Shown: piece after piece, positions 42,763 through 56,100 of the stretch | How the letters are laid out: the number at the start of each line of letters is the position of its first letter | How positions within the stretch are numbered: the stretch's first letter is position 1 | NCBI GenBank assembly: GCA_030686995.1 | Contig: CM060687.1 | Location: forward strand, 169,494,090 to 169,558,089 | DNA: 64,000 nt | Reading direction: 5' to 3' | From: Artemisia argyi | Taxonomy: Eukaryota > Streptophyta > Magnoliopsida > Asterales > Asteraceae | The notes under the pieces: generated by a model | Databases searched by the model: none | What the model was told of the DNA's origin: nothing | Seen by the model: the letters and a program-made list of their open reading frames with translations, nothing else | Position numbers and translations under genes: made by a program

Positions 42763-44224
42763 TTGAAAAAATGAGAAAATTTCAAAATTTTAATGAAAAA
42801 TCAATGGAAAAGCACAAAAAGATGAGAAAAGTTGAATAAGTTGTGCAAAAATATAATTAGTTTGAATAAGTGTTTTGACACCTTGTTGACTTTCTTGCTG
42901 GCGAGAGTAGAAATAAATATTTTGACTTGACCAGGCGTGTTGAGCCCTAGCTTGTTCCCTTAACCAATGATGATCACATAAGCTTGTGCTAGTTTTGTAC
43001 ACAAGGAGCTATAAAATGCGAATTCTTTCTTAAGAATCTGCAAGTTCTCGTACTTGACTTTATACATGCGCAGCTTAAAAGCTTTCGCTAGTCTTTTACA
43101 ACAGGAGCTAGAAAACGCGAATTCTTCTTCTAGAATTTGCAAGTTTCCGTAATTGACTTTATATATGCGTGGCTGATTATCGGCTAAGTATTCGCTGATT
43201 TCATTATTTGGAATCTTAAATTGCGAAGAGCGAGAAATGATAGAGTTTATTTAGAAGTTAGATGCTAAACGTGGAGTAGTGGTTCTCTTTAGAGCTCATA
43301 AAAGGTACTTGTGGCTTTTTACTCCCATCAGATACGTCACCCATATATAATAGATGTTCTAGGTTAATTAGTGGTATTTCGGTTTGAATAATATTTAGTT
43401 CTTTGTTTTCTTAAGAGAATTTTTGCTTTAGAAGTTGGGTACATATCGAGGAACATAAAAAATAAGAGCAAAAAGTAAAAAAATCAAAAGTCAAAAGTTG
43501 ATTATCTATGTGGTTTTGGAGCTACCCGATAAGCTTCCATTGATGTATTGAGAAAAAAGTCAAGAAAGAAAGAAAAAAGTATGAAAAATATGAGAGAAGT
43601 GAAAAAAAGTGAAAAATAAAAAAGTGAAAGTTGTAAGTATTGTTAAATAAGAGCTTATATATAAATAAGTTGTTGGCGCGTGAGGTGCATGTGATTAGTG
43701 ATTAGTAATCAGTCACATGAGGTGCACGTGATTGTACTCCGCAACTTATATTTCTGATATTGTATGTACCAAAATTCCTTGATGTCGACCGAATTTCTAT
43801 TGCAGTGGTTCTTAAGAGAAAATGAATAACTACTTATCGTTTTAACTTAGGTGTCGCTATCGGATTTAAAAATTATCGAAACGAGAAAATATGAAGCAAT
43901 TCATTTCTCAACAAAATAAAATATTGAGATACAAAACCTAGGAAATGGGAGTAAGGAGTTTCCACAAGTAACTGTTATGAGTAGTGTTAGCATCTAATTT
44001 GTAGATAAGCTGTGATCTCGTTTGTACGCTTAGTTTGGGGACTCGTGAAAAATCAAGGATGACGATTTTTAACCGTACGGTCACTTCTTAAATAGAAGTG
44101 TTTCTACTCGTTGATCCTAATAATTGTTGCAAAATAATGAAAGTTCAACAAACCGTCACAAGTATGAAGTATGAAAAGCCCAAAAATATAAGTGAAAGTG
44201 GAATAATTTTTTTTTTTGGAAAAC
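42653..44224. other. Element C interior, non-coding
   Basis: Contains a 40-base A-run (42719-42760), an imperfect tandem pair of about 98 bp (42988-43085 and 43086-43175, GCGAATTCTT / GACTTTATA blocks) and AAAAGT-rich stretches. No convincing ORF. Confidence 0.6.
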
Positions 44225-44229
44225 GGAGC

Positions 44230-45638
44230 TGATGAGGCGAAAAATGATCCGTTTTTAGGGGGTCATTTAAGCCCGAATCCGAATTTATTTGATCAAATAT
44301 TGCCCTAAATCGTTCCTTTTGTGATTTTAGGTGTTTGGAGAGTGAATTCTGGAAAAGAAGCCATTTTGGACGTTTTTTGAGCATAAAAGTGAAGAAAACG
44401 ACAAAGTACCAAATTTCCATGCTGATGACACAAGGTGACGGCGTCAAGAGTACATCTTGACGGCGTCAGACATGAAGAATAAAATACCGAAGGTGGTGAC
44501 GGCGTCAAACGTCATCATGACGGTGTCAAAGTGGCAAGAATAAAATACCGTGGTTGGTGACGGCGTCACATAGGCCGTCATAAGTAGATCAAGGCCGTCC
44601 GAGGAAGTATTTGGCGGCGAGGTGACGGCGTCACATGGTGGTCTTGATGTCGTCAGCCTAGTTTTCTTATATATAGTTTTCTTGTTTTTTTTCATTAAAA
44701 GGAGAGAAGTTTTGGTGAAACCCTAAAGACGAATTTGGTGTATCTTTTACAGGTTTTTCAAGGGTTCCAAACCCTTGAGACCTTGCATTGTAATTGAGAT
44801 AAATGTTCTTCCAATTCAATCAATATGTCTATGTGTTGGTTGTTTATATCTTGTTCTTGTCTCAATTCCATTATGCTAGGCTAGATCTCTTTTGTGTTTG
44901 CTTAGATCTAATGAAACCTAGATGTTGATTATGTGTTGATTACTTGTCTATTCTTGTCTTGGATGAATGATTTTATATGTTAGGTTTAAGAAAACTGGCA
45001 GATCTCCAAATGGTAACATGCTTGAACGTCTTAAGAAACATGAACCGAGGCGTACAAGGTCTTTATTGGTTGTATTTAATGCATGAGCCACTGTTTACAA
45101 TCCCTATAGTTGTGCTGGGTCATGGTGTAGGAGGAGATAAGAGCTCATAGAGTTGGGGAGTTATGTATGCCACCCCATGAATGGTATTAAGGAATACAAT
45201 CCGTCATCCATGCAAGTATAACAAGTAATTAACGTGTAAAAGATATCTAGGGAGTAGTGAAGTCTAAGTAAACACAATTTCTCCAATTACTGCCCACAAC
45301 CTTAGTGTAATTTTGTTTAATTTCATTTTCAGTATTTTATTTTAATTATATATTAGCTTTGGGTTAGTTGAATAGCAACTAATTCCGCCCACTCTTCTAA
45401 AACCCGAGATTTTACCTGCTTTCATAAAAATATAAAAATACAAAAATAATCATCCCTCACCTTTAGAACTAGTAATTAGGTTTTCTAATCCTAGCGACAC
45501 TATTCCTAAGCTGAACGATCAATCCCCCGGTACTTGTCACTATACTATACTACAACGATCAGGTACACTGCCTGGTGGGGGTTGTAAGCTTCTCGAGATC
45601 CCTCGAGAGGTAAAGCAAGGTGCGATTCCCACGCATCA
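44230..45638 (+). repeat. 5' LTR of element B
   Basis: 1409 bp. Seven TGACGGCGTCA-type palindromes lie between 44436 and 44655, directly upstream of the TATA box (TATATATAG, 44668-44676). Confidence 0.93.
44436..44655. promoter_or_regulatory. TGACGGCGTCA palindrome cluster in U3 of B
   Basis: Copies at 44436, 44458, 44497, 44518 (TGACGGTGTCA), 44558, 44623 and 44645 (TGATGTCGTCA). TGACG half-sites are classical targets of TGA-type bZIP factors. The same array is repeated in the 3' LTR (49760-49979). Confidence 0.65.
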
Positions 45639-45644
45639 AGTTTT

Positions 45645-45662
45645 TGGCGCCGCAGCCCGGGG
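45645..45662 (+). promoter_or_regulatory. Primer-binding site of element B
   Basis: TGGCGCCGCAGCCCGGGG, the same place and near-identical sequence as in element A. Confidence 0.78.
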
Positions 45663-45820
45663 AATAGTTATTGTCTAGGTTAGAATTTCTTTTTATTAGG
45701 TCTACTTGCTAGATTCCTTTCTAGTAAGATTTTATTTTTATTTTTAGGTTTTCTTTAGTCTATCTTTTCTTTGTGTCTTTGTTTGTAAAAACCTTTCCAT
45801 TGACTATTCCGTTTGCCATT

Positions 45821-47086
45821 ATGGAGAACGCGAATCCACCAAGTCCGACACTAGAGTTTTACCAGAAAAAATATAATTACACTAGTTTGGATATTACAAG
45901 ATGGAGGAACGAAATGAGGAGGACAGGATCTTATATTGATTTTATTGAGTACCTTGAGAAAATAGGCCAAGTGCATAATGCTTTTAGAGAATTCACCTTA
46001 AGAGCTCCATCAACCCCTCAAAATGTCTCACTTAGTGAAACCTATGCACCATATGAGCCTTCACCTAGGATAGTTTCGTATGAGCCACCTAGCTGCATGT
46101 CATGGTTAGGCCCTACCAGAATACAGGATGAACACATAGGTGACCTTGATGTAATGGAGGATGTAGCCGAGCATGATCACATGGATAAAAAAGACCTAGA
46201 TTTTATGATCAATGATGATGAATCTCAAGAAACAGATGATGAATCTCTTGGGCAATTTGTATATAGTAGTCATAATATTGAGGATGATCCTTATGACTCG
46301 GACATAGAAGTTGAGATGCCTAGTGAAGCACGTGAGATACTTGGGAGAATGTTAGGGCTAGATCCTGACACATGGAATGATGAGGTGAACAACATAAGCC
46401 CACAAAATACTCAACCATCATTTGAGGCACACACACCGCCCATGACTTACCCGGAAGAAGTAGAAGAGACTATAGGAACCCCAATTGAGGTAGAACCCTT
46501 GGACCAAGCACAACTAGAGGATATAGGTTTGAATACTTATAATGATAACCTTACTCTTAGTTCTAGGGAAGTTCCTAGTTTTGATGAACCGGAGCCTCAA
46601 CCAAAACTGTTACCTAATCTTCCATTCTTGGATGTGAATTTAGGAATTGAGATAGGTTCCGATCCACCCATCAAACCATATAGTCCGAGTAGTCTTATGA
46701 TAAAGGTAGTGGACTCTAAGCCTTGTAGAGAGGAAGCCAATATAGGAGTGGAAAATGACCTTACATGCTTACATCACCCATTTATGACTGATCACAAGAA
46801 ACATTATGGGTTTAAACCGGGTTTATTAGATCAAGATGGATTCCCAACTAGGAGTCTCTCGAAATTGATAGAAAATGATCCCTTTCTAGGAGAAAATCTT
46901 AATTCACCCACTAACCCAATTGAATTAGGTAAGGCTATGATGATAGGATCCCGCATCTTTGAGCATACAATTCATCCACCACTCTTTCCTCACGAGGCAT
47001 ATTTACACCCTAAGGGTGTGTATCGCTACTTTCACCCGCACTTAATCCTAAGTGTAGGGAAAGCCTCACCTTTATCCGTGAAATAA
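45821..47086 (+). CDS. Acidic retroelement protein of element B (intact)
   Basis: 421 residues from the first ATG 183 bp after the LTR; a longer upstream reading has no ATG. It is the full-length homologue of the broken ORF of element A. The N-terminus (LEFYQKKYNYTSLDITRWRN, YIDFIEYLEKIGQVHNAF) is helical and not shared with A. The shared part has a YEPSPRI segment, acidic runs (INDDESQETDDESLGQFVY, EDDPYDSDIEVEMP), QPSFEAHTPP, and the C-terminus HPKGVYRYFHPHL. B also has a middle block (about residues 300-385, with HHPFMTDHKKHYGFKPGLLD) deleted in A. No catalytic or CCHC motif. Conservation in two elements of different age suggests selection on the protein. Role unknown; gag-derived is the simplest idea. 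Confidence 0.72.
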   Translation: MENANPPSPTLEFYQKKYNYTSLDITRWRNEMRRTGSYIDFIEYLEKIGQVHNAFREFTLRAPSTPQNVSLSETYAPYEPSPRIVSYEPPSCMSWLGPTRIQDEHIGDLDVMEDVAEHDHMDKKDLDFMINDDESQETDDESLGQFVYSSHNIEDDPYDSDIEVEMPSEAREILGRMLGLDPDTWNDEVNNISPQNTQPSFEAHTPPMTYPEEVEETIGTPIEVEPLDQAQLEDIGLNTYNDNLTLSSREVPSFDEPEPQPKLLPNLPFLDVNLGIEIGSDPPIKPYSPSSLMIKVVDSKPCREEANIGVENDLTCLHHPFMTDHKKHYGFKPGLLDQDGFPTRSLSKLIENDPFLGENLNSPTNPIELGKAMMIGSRIFEHTIHPPLFPHEAYLHPKGVYRYFHPHLILSVGKASPLSVK

Positions 47087-47091
47087 GGGTA

Positions 47092-47150
47092 GAGTCAGGC
47101 TCGTGACTCGAACAAAAACAAGCGCTTCTTGGGAGGCAACCCATGTTTTG
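47092..47150 (+). promoter_or_regulatory. Post-ORF hairpin and conserved box, element B
   Basis: GAGTCA (47092-47097), GGCTCG, TGACTC (47104-47109), then AAAAACAAGCGCTT and TTGGGAGGCAACCC. Confidence 0.7.
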
Positions 47151-49553
47151 TGTGATTTTATTTGTTTGATTGTTATTTGCTTCCGTATGCATGTTTTATT
47201 TTTATTGTTGGTTGATCATGTTTCTCAATTAAAATGTGGAAATACTTTATTATGTTGTTTGACCTAGTCTTAACTTCAACCTAAAGGTATTTTTGCAAAA
47301 GATAAGTGTAAGGGGAAACCCCAAATATGTTTTTAAGAAACAAACCGATCATGATTCTCCACAATATTAAATGAACATGTATATTCGTATTTGTTAGAGT
47401 CAAATGCTTGTATTGAGTCATAATGAAGTTTTGCAGGATTTTCCAGGAAGTAGGATAAAGTTTTTCCAGAAATTTTCCGGAAACTTAACATAAGAATTTC
47501 TGCAGGTCCATTCTGACGGCGTCAGAGTATTACTCTTGACGGCGTCAGGAGTTAAAAATCTGGAAATTTTACCGGTTTTGTTTTTCTAACGGAGTCTTAT
47601 GGTTTTTGTGAATTATTAAGTTTTATAATCTCCAGGAAATCTGCAAACTTCATTCCACAAGCATTATATCTTACTTTGTTTTCTAGGATTTAGTAACTTA
47701 TATAGGATGCCGCCGATTTTACGCGAGGTTGCCTTGTCTATTGTTGTCAGGATTTACATGTTATTTATGACAAGAAGATGATTTATATTCTGGAAGGGAA
47801 GCTTTGATTGTTCGTTTTCTTGGAGGAAGATTTAACCTGGCCAACCTATAATCCATACCGAGCGAATCAGGGGAGTATTTGATTTCATTCTCTTTACTTC
47901 TTAACTTTTACATTCTTTCCTTGAACATTGGGGACAATGTTCATCCTAAGTGTAAGGGGAGGGTAAAAAGATGATACCTTACATATGCACTTTCGCTTGA
48001 GTTTGTTTTGTTTGATAGTAGATGTGTAATAAAACTATGAGAAATACTTGTTAGTGTAATTTTAGCGCCAAATTTAAATTTTTTTACAACATTTAGGAGT
48101 GAAACTTTAGCCATAGCAAGCGTCTCATGGATAGGAGGTTGTATGACTAGCACATAACCGTATATTCAGAAAAATTTTCCACCCAAAAATGTGAGGTTCG
48201 CCTTTAGATTTGATAGGAAAAGCATTTATTATTGGTGCTTATGAGTGTACCGGTAGCATTTAGATTCTAGAACTTGCGTTAGTGATGCATCCCGAGACCG
48301 CTAGTGAGACTACATTTGTGTAGTAGGATTTACTACATGATAAGAGGCATTAGGATCACCCTTGTGTTAAACCCATATTATAATTACTTGACCATTTAAG
48401 TCATATTACTTGGCTAGTTAAGTCAACTAATTTTTCCCACACCCTTTGCGTTGTACTCATTTTTAGTACACGATACCCCTAGTACACCCCTCCGAGCCTA
48501 TCTTTTCGTTTCTAACTTTAAGCATTTTACTTAAAGGAAGAATTTGTTACACCCCACTTAAATGTACACCCAAATCGCCTTAGCCTTCCGTGTATGCGCT
48601 CATTTTTAGTGCATTATTGTTATTTGTTAAACCCTAAGTTAACTTTCTAATTGATTACATGGTTGCTAAGTCGAGTCATATCCTTGTACATATTGTTTTG
48701 GGACGATTGGGACTCATGGGTAAGTACTTATTTTATGGAGTAATGGAGAAGAACATCACTTATTACCCCCATATGTGCGTTAATCTTAAAAGTGCTCCAA
48801 GTGTTTTGATTTTCTTAATTCGAGTCATTAGATTAGTTAAATGTAAAGTATGTAAAGATTCAAGTGTAAGGGGAATGCTCAAACCCCTATGATGTATTAT
48901 TTTGGATGGTAGGGTAAGAGTGTATGAGGAAAAAAAAATCAAAAAAATCGAAAAAATTAAGAAAAAGAAAAAAAAATAGAAAAAGGAAAAAGAGAGAAAA
49001 AACATATGGACTACCATCCCGTTTTCATTCTATGTTCATTTTATGTTTTTGTTATTTTTCATTTATTAGCTTAAGTCGAGTCTAGTCTTGGCTTAGCAAC
49101 GCCATCTTGTACATGTAATTAACCAAGATTGTTAACTCGCCACCAGTAAAACTTCCTTTATCCAACAAAACCGTGTAATTCATATCCCTACACCTAACGT
49201 TACAACCCTTTAAAAGACCTCTTTGATAGTTTATCCTAGGTGCTTACGCCATGTGGTGGAGGTTTGATCCTTTCCCAAGCCTATGGTAATCTATTTTGCT
49301 ATGACAGGTAGTGAGAGATATCTTCCATTTCCATAATGTTATAATACTTTATTACACCCGAGAGATGTGAGTATCTAAACACTATTTGTGAGGTGCTTGT
49401 GTATGACCTCCGTGCTTGTCTATTGGTCTTTAGTGGAACGATTATTTGTTGTAATTACTTTTATATTAGTGTTAAATGACCCCTAACTTGTCTTTTGAGT
49501 AGAATAAAAGCTCATTTGCTTGAGGACAAGCAAATCTCAAGTGTAAGGGTATA
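47151..49553. other. Element B 3' interior, non-coding
   Basis: Closely follows the equivalent part of A. Contains a TGACGGCGTCA pair (about 47514-47552) and an AAAAAG-rich run (48929-49003). No sustained ORF. Confidence 0.7.
47923..47958 (+). promoter_or_regulatory. CATTG hairpin plus PPT-like tract, element B
   Basis: GAACATTGGGGACAATGTTC, identical to A, then AAGTGTAAGGGGAGGG. Other AAGTGTAAGGG copies are at 47304, 48862 and 49539 (the last is the PPT). Confidence 0.75.
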
Positions 49554-50954
49554 TGATGAGGCGAAAAATGATCCATTTTTAGGGGGTCATTTAAGCCCGA
49601 ATCCGAATTTATTTGATCAAATATTGCCCTAAATCGTTCCTTTTGTGATTTTAGGTGTTTGGAGAGTGAATTCTGGAAAAGAAGCCATTTTGGACGTTTT
49701 TGGAGCATAAAAGTGAAGAAAACGACAAAGTACCAAATTTCCATGCTGATGACACAAGGTGACGGCGTCAAGAGTACATCTTGACGGCGTCAGACATGAA
49801 GAATAAAATACCGAAGGTGGTGACGGCGTCAAACGTCATCATGACGGCGTCAAAGTGGCAAGAATAAAATACCGTGGTTGGTGACGGCGTCACATAGGCC
49901 GTCATAGGTAGATCAAGGCCATCCGAGGAAGTATTTGGCGGCGAGGTGACGGCGTCACATGGTGGTCTTGACGCCGTCAGCCTAGTTTTCCTATATATAG
50001 TTTTCTAGTTTTTTTTCATTAAAAGGAGAGAAGTTTTGGTGAAACCCTAAAGACGAATTTAGTGTATCTTTTACAGGTTTTTCAAGGGTTCCAAACCCTT
50101 GAGACCTTGCATTGTAATTGAGATAAATGTTCTTCCAATTCAATCAATATGTCTATGTGTTGGTTGTTTATATCTTGTTCTTGTCTCAATTCCATTATGC
50201 TAGGCTAGATCTCTTTTGTGTTTGCTTAGATCTAATGAAACCTAGATGTTGATTATGTGTTGATTACTTGTCTATTCTTGTCTTGGATGAATGATTTTAT
50301 ATGTTAGGCTTAAGAAAACTGGCAGATCTCCAAATAGTAACATGCTTGAACGTCTTAAGAAACATGAACCGAGGCGTACTAGGTCTTTATTGGTTGTATT
50401 TAATGCATGAGCCACTGTTTACAATCCCTATAGTTGTGCTGGGTCATGGTGTAGGAGGAGATAAGAGCTCATAGATTTGGGGAGTTATGTATGCCACCCC
50501 ACGAATGGTATTAAGGAATACAATCCGTCATCCATACAAGTATAACAAGTAATTAACGTGTAAAAGATATCTAGGGAGAAGTGAAGTCTAAGTAAACACA
50601 ATTTCTCCAATTACTGCCCACAACCTTAGTGTAATTTAGTTTAATTTCATTTTCAGTATTTTATTTTAATTATATATTAGCTTTGGGTTAGTTGAATAGC
50701 AACTAATTCCGCCCACTCTTCTAAAACCCGAGATTTTACCTGCTTTCATAAAAATACAAAAATAATCATCCCTCACCTTTAGAACTAGTAATTAGGTTTT
50801 CTAATCCTAGCGACACTATTCCTAAGCTGAACGATCAATCCCCCGGTACTTGTCACTATACTATACTACAACGATCAGGTACACTGCCTGGTGGGGGTTG
50901 TAAGCTTCTCGAGATCCCTCGAGAGGTAAAGCAAGGTGCGATTCCCACGCATCA
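49554..50954 (+). repeat. 3' LTR of element B
   Basis: 1401 bp, TATA box at 49992-50000, nearly identical to 44230-45638. Confidence 0.93.
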
Positions 50955-51113
50955 GGAGCATTTTCGGGAATAAATGATTTTGTAATCTCTTTTGAACCTC
51001 CTTGCTACTTTTCAAAGTTAGTAGAAAGAGTTATGAAAATATTTACCCCAAAAGCGTGAATTGATCACATTGCGTGAGGACACGGCAATACTTTAGTCAG
51101 GGGGATTTTGGTG

Positions 51114-53106
51114 TGTATTAATTTACACATTTTTTACTTGACCAAAACCCGAACAAAAAGACCAAAAACTAACCAATTATGCCAAATATACGTTGTTTTT
51201 GTGTTTTTTGAATATGCAGGTACGGAAATGAAAGAAATGGACGAAAATCACAAGAAAACAACGAAACCGAGCACGAGAGTGGAAAAGGAATCAAAAGCCG
51301 ATGTCGGGAAGCATTTTTCAAGTCCGGATCAATATTTGAGCTCGAAGTGTCTAAATAAACCTTGAAGAATCATCAATAGTCACAAGTGGCCCTTGGAAGA
51401 ATTTTGAAAATTTGGCAAGCTTAGTCCTTGAAGTTACAACATTTGAAACCTTGGTCCTTATATTTTTTTACCAACAATATTACTACACCAAGCCTGCCAA
51501 ATTAAATACAAAACCCATTACAATATCAAAGCCCAATCCACCCTTTCCCATAACCCGAGCCCAACCTTTCCATCCGGTCAAATATAACTCGACCCCATAG
51601 TCAAACAATAATAAAAAAACCCAACGCGCCTATTTTTTCCCCCCAAATCCATTTACCCTGTACCCAACCATGAACCCTAGAATTACTACCCAACAATTAC
51701 CCAACTCCCACCCATTATTTACCCAATTAAGGGTATAAAGGACAAATCCCCACATCCCTGACACCCTCTGACACAAAATAATGTCACGTGGCAGCAGCTG
51801 ATTGGCCAAGACACGTCACCAGATGAATTCAAGGGATGTGATTGGTGCACTTGTGTCACAACGGATCCAAGATGGAATATTCGTTGAATATCCTTGCTTC
51901 TGGATGCTTCTGAGCTCCCCTCTCAGCTCCTATATAAGGAAGCTCCTCACCACAATTTGAAGACTGTTAGTTAGTAGGTTAGATGTTAGGAGTAGTGATA
52001 AATTAGTATAGAGTAGTGTAGGTTAATTAGATGCTCAGCTTATGGTTTTAGTTTTGTACTCAATTTCAGCTTTAATAAAAGTTTTCATTTAAATTCTTAG
52101 CAATTTAATTTTCCAAGCGAATTAATATTACAAACTGTTTCAAGCTTTTATTTACACTATTTCATAAACTCAGTCAAGCTTATTCAGTAGATTGTAGTGA
52201 AGAATTACACCTTGTTTCTGCTTAATTTGGTTAATTGGCTTCGGGTCAATGAAAGTCAAAGGTGTTCATCATGAAGAATTTGGGTAATGTGTTGTTTGAT
52301 TCAATATTCTGGGATGATGATTAAGCCTATATAAAGATAGGCTGTGGTTTATTACATCCCTATTTCAGTTAGGGAATAGAACTTGTAAGTCTCAGTTTTA
52401 CGTTTTCAAAGTTTAGATATGATTTCATTTGTAGTAGCTTAGATATGATTTTCTGCTATATAGTGTTTGATTGTTATTGATTGTTGATGATCAATAGATT
52501 TAGAGTTAATTTTGCTTGTTTGATCATTTGTATTCATATTTGTTTGAATTTGAGTTGTTATGCTTCATATTTGATAAATCTGTGACAGAGTTCTGTAGTG
52601 AATAACTGTTGATTGTTCATTATTGATTTAGAATCTATTAGTGTATTGTTACTGAGAGTGTATACTGTTAATGTGATTTGTAGCCGAAGGCAGTAAGTTG
52701 TAGTCTTAGAGTTCTGTTATCAGTAGTGTTTGGATGTGTTTTGATTGAAGTGATATAGTTGTTCTTTTGCTTGTTTCTCTGCATATCAAGAATTCTATAG
52801 GTATTTTAGGTCAGTTTGAGCAATAAACTAGGTAGGTTACTTGTAGTAAGTCAAATTAGATTAGAAATTTTATTACAGCTTATGTTCATGGAAACTTTGA
52901 ATCTGTGAATCTGTCAATAGTTACTATATGTGTTTGTTTTAGTATATCAATAGTTTAATAAGCTTCATTATACACCTAGTAAGGGAATTGAGCAATTGAA
53001 ATTCAATTTAGTCAAACTTTTCATGCATATCATTAGTCACTTTTTCATCAGTTCATCTGCATATGAATCTGTTTTCACATCTGAAGTATGCTAGATTTAG
53101 GTGTAC
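51114..53106 (+). repeat. 3' LTR of element C, cut by element D
   Basis: Starts TGTATTAATT after GGGGGATTTTGG. It follows the 5' LTR for 1993 bp and stops at TGTAC (53102-53106), exactly where the 5' LTR continues AAGCTGCTGA (38937). TGTAC is the likely 5-bp target site of D. Confidence 0.9.
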
Positions 53107-56100
53107 TGATTGGACTTAAACAGTCAGATAATATTAACCAAGTTATGGTCAACAAGTCAGACAGCCTAAACCAATACTCCGGTGAGTTTAGTGTTTCCCC
53201 GGATCGTTAGATCCCAACGAGATGTGAAATCTGAAATAAAACGACTTTAAGATCAGGTGGATTGAACAGGAAAAGGGTTTAAATGAGTTGTACTACTGAA
53301 ATATAAGAGAAAATAGCTTTAATAAGCTAAATTAACTAAAACGTGAAATCAGATAAGTACACGCGAAAAAGGGACTGAAAAACGTAAACGTTTATTAATT
53401 AAACGTAAACAAAAACAAATTTACTTATAGTAGGATTTTATAAGCCTTAGGGGCTTAAATGCAAATTAAATAAATTTAAAATATTTATTTTATAATTAAA
53501 AGCTATTTAATTAATTATTTTTATTTAATAACTATTTATCTAATAATTAACTATTAATTATGAAAATGTAAAATAAGTCTAGAAAATTAAAATTAAAATT
53601 TCTAAAAATCTAAAATATTATAAAACTTATTTTAAAATTAAAATTATATTTTTCACACTATTTGTCTATTTATTATTAATTAATTATTATGTAATTATTA
53701 TTTAACTAACTATATTGATTAACTTATTTATAATTACTAAAAAGACTTAGATAATTATAAAAAATTTTATATATCTAATTAACCATCATGGGAATACTAA
53801 AAAAAATATAAAAACTTTATTTTATATATCTTTAATTTAATCTATTAATTATTATGCTATTTATTAATTATTATCTAATTAAAATAATTAAATTATGAAA
53901 ACTAGTAAATGAACAGTATAAATCACAAGAAAATTTCTAAAATTATATTATGACTTATAGAAGCTAGGAAAAATATAAAATATAAGTATTACTTTATAAA
54001 AATATATTATGCTATTTAATTCTTATTTATTATTTAATTATTAAATAAACTAATATTAATTCTAAATAACACTAGATGACAAAAGAAAATTCTGGAAAAA
54101 TTTATAAAATTACTTTAATATATAAGAGATTTAATAAAAATATAAAATAGTAAAAGTACTTATAAATAAGCTAAAAAGGAAAATTAAATAGATAGTTTCT
54201 ATTAAATAGAAGCTATCACTATAAGTAAGTTTGGCTTTTTTGGTTTTTTTCTTTTATAAACTTATTAAAATACTTAAAATAAGAAACTAATACAAAAACA
54301 ATAAGCTTAGAAACCCAGAATAAGCACTTAGAGTGCTTATTACCCTTGACAATTGACTTTTAAGTTGACTTTGAAGGAAATAAGCTCAAATGAGCTTATG
54401 TGGGGTCCACTAGGGTCTATTCTTGTTCCAATAAGTTACTTATACAATACTAAACAAGATTCAATCAAATTAGTAACTTGAATAAGCCAAAGAACACAAA
54501 TAAGCACTTGCTTATTTGATTCTGAGACAGAAAATGGGACAGCTTTGTGAGGTAAAACCAAGTGGGGTCCACTAGGGTCTAGGTCAAACAAAGGGTCAAT
54601 GATTCAAGCCTGGTAGGAGGGGGGTTGGGAGAACCAAGTTTTAAGTTGTGGGACCCACTGATGAGCTCAGAATGAGCTTGGGAAGTGAGGGGTCCAACAG
54701 GGTCTTCACTCAGTTATCTGAGTGAGTGATACAAGCTTATGAGCTTGGTACAAGCTTTAAAACAAGCTTAAGAAAGAAAATAAAAGATTAGTAATATTTA
54801 TATATAGTATATTAATAAGTATTAACAAATTAATTCACTGGACTAACTTAATAAGCTTATAAAAAGCTTATAAGCAAATCCAACTAATCTGAGATCCAAA
54901 CACCACTAGACAGGCAACCAAGAGGTCAAATTGAGCTTATGTAATAAGCTCAAGAGGGCTTATTGAGTGCTGAACTAATAAATTGGGCTGGTAAGGATTC
55001 CAAATAAGCAAAGCTCAACCAATGGGGACCACTGGGTAGCTTATGCAGGGTTTATGAAGATTGGTGGTTTGACTAGTTCACTCAGAGGACTGAGTGAATG
55101 AACAAAGTTTAAGCTGAGAGCAGCCCTAGTAAAAGGGTTAGAAAATGAAAGATTAAGCTTGAGCTTGATTAAGGACCTGCTTAGCTTCTTAAATAACCTT
55201 AGATCACAAACCAAAGCTCAGTGATGAGCTTATGATGAGCTTGTGATGTTGCTTGTGTACACTGAGTGATCAGTGGTTAAGTTATTTGGATAGCACAAGA
55301 TTAAGCAATCTCAATAAGCAAATATTGGAAAAACAATTAATCACACAACAAGCTAGTTAGGTAAGCTACACAAATCAACAACAATCTATAACTAACAAGC
55401 ACTTTTGAACAAGCTAGGAGCTTATGAAATCAGATACCACAACTGTGCACAGGGCAAGACTTTGCCCTGCAGTCCAATTCAAAGGGCATTTTGGTCCACA
55501 AATAAATTTCACAAAAATATAAACAAGTTGGAAATCTAAAGTTTAGCTGGTAGATTTTTAATCCTAAAAATATCAAAGCTTGAATCCCTTTCCTAAATTC
55601 TAAACAATTCTTGTGATTTTGGTAAAAAACTGAGCTGAGCAATTTTGACTTTTTATCAAAGCTTACTAGTTTGACTAATTTGAGCTTAGACCTAAATTTC
55701 CTAACTGAATATGTTATATTATGATGTAATAAAGCTAAATTAAGCTAGAGTATCAACTTTTAAGCTAGATTGTGGAATATGAGACTTATTACACTAACAG
55801 TTAACAGATTAGACTAGATTGAGTTCTATTTTGACTTTTTAACTAAAAAGACCTATGTATTATAACTAAACTGAGTCCTAATGACTTATACTAACATGCA
55901 GAAACAAGAATTACAGACAATAACATGCTCTATATCAGTGAAACAGCTTGATCCAAACACACCTTAGCAAGTATATTTTTTTGATTAGTGTTGTATTACA
56001 CTGAATTAGGCCATGAGATTGAATCTTAACACTTAATTATGATGAACTAAGACTAAATAGACACAATTACACAGTAAACAACAACTAGAACCTAAGAATT

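Larger units (their letters stand above)
44230..50954 (+). mobile_element. Non-autonomous LTR retrotransposon B
   Basis: Complete 6725-bp element of the same family as A. LTRs 44230-45638 and 49554-50954 (TGATGAGGCG...CACGCATCA), target duplication GGAGC at 44225-44229 and 50955-50959. The interior has one intact ORF and no pol. It is inserted in the interior of element C. LTRs are very similar (few substitutions and one 8-bp deletion near 50754), so it is younger than A. Confidence 0.94.
36945..53106 (+). mobile_element. Non-autonomous LTR retrotransposon C (3' end outside window)
   Basis: 5' LTR 36945-40119, gypsy PBS, an ORF at 40600-42264, interior cut by element B (44230-50954), then a 3' LTR that starts at 51114 and is cut at 53106 by element D. 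The remaining 1.2 kb of the 3' LTR (equivalent to 38932-40119) should lie beyond D, outside the window. No pol motifs appear anywhere in its own sequence, which is about 4.3 kb between LTRs. Confidence 0.88.

Noticed and set aside
44145..44695. Minus-strand ORFs over the start of the LTR of B (also 49472-49832)
   Set aside because: Created by the LTR sequence, including the GACGGCGTCA array, and present in both LTRs for that reason.
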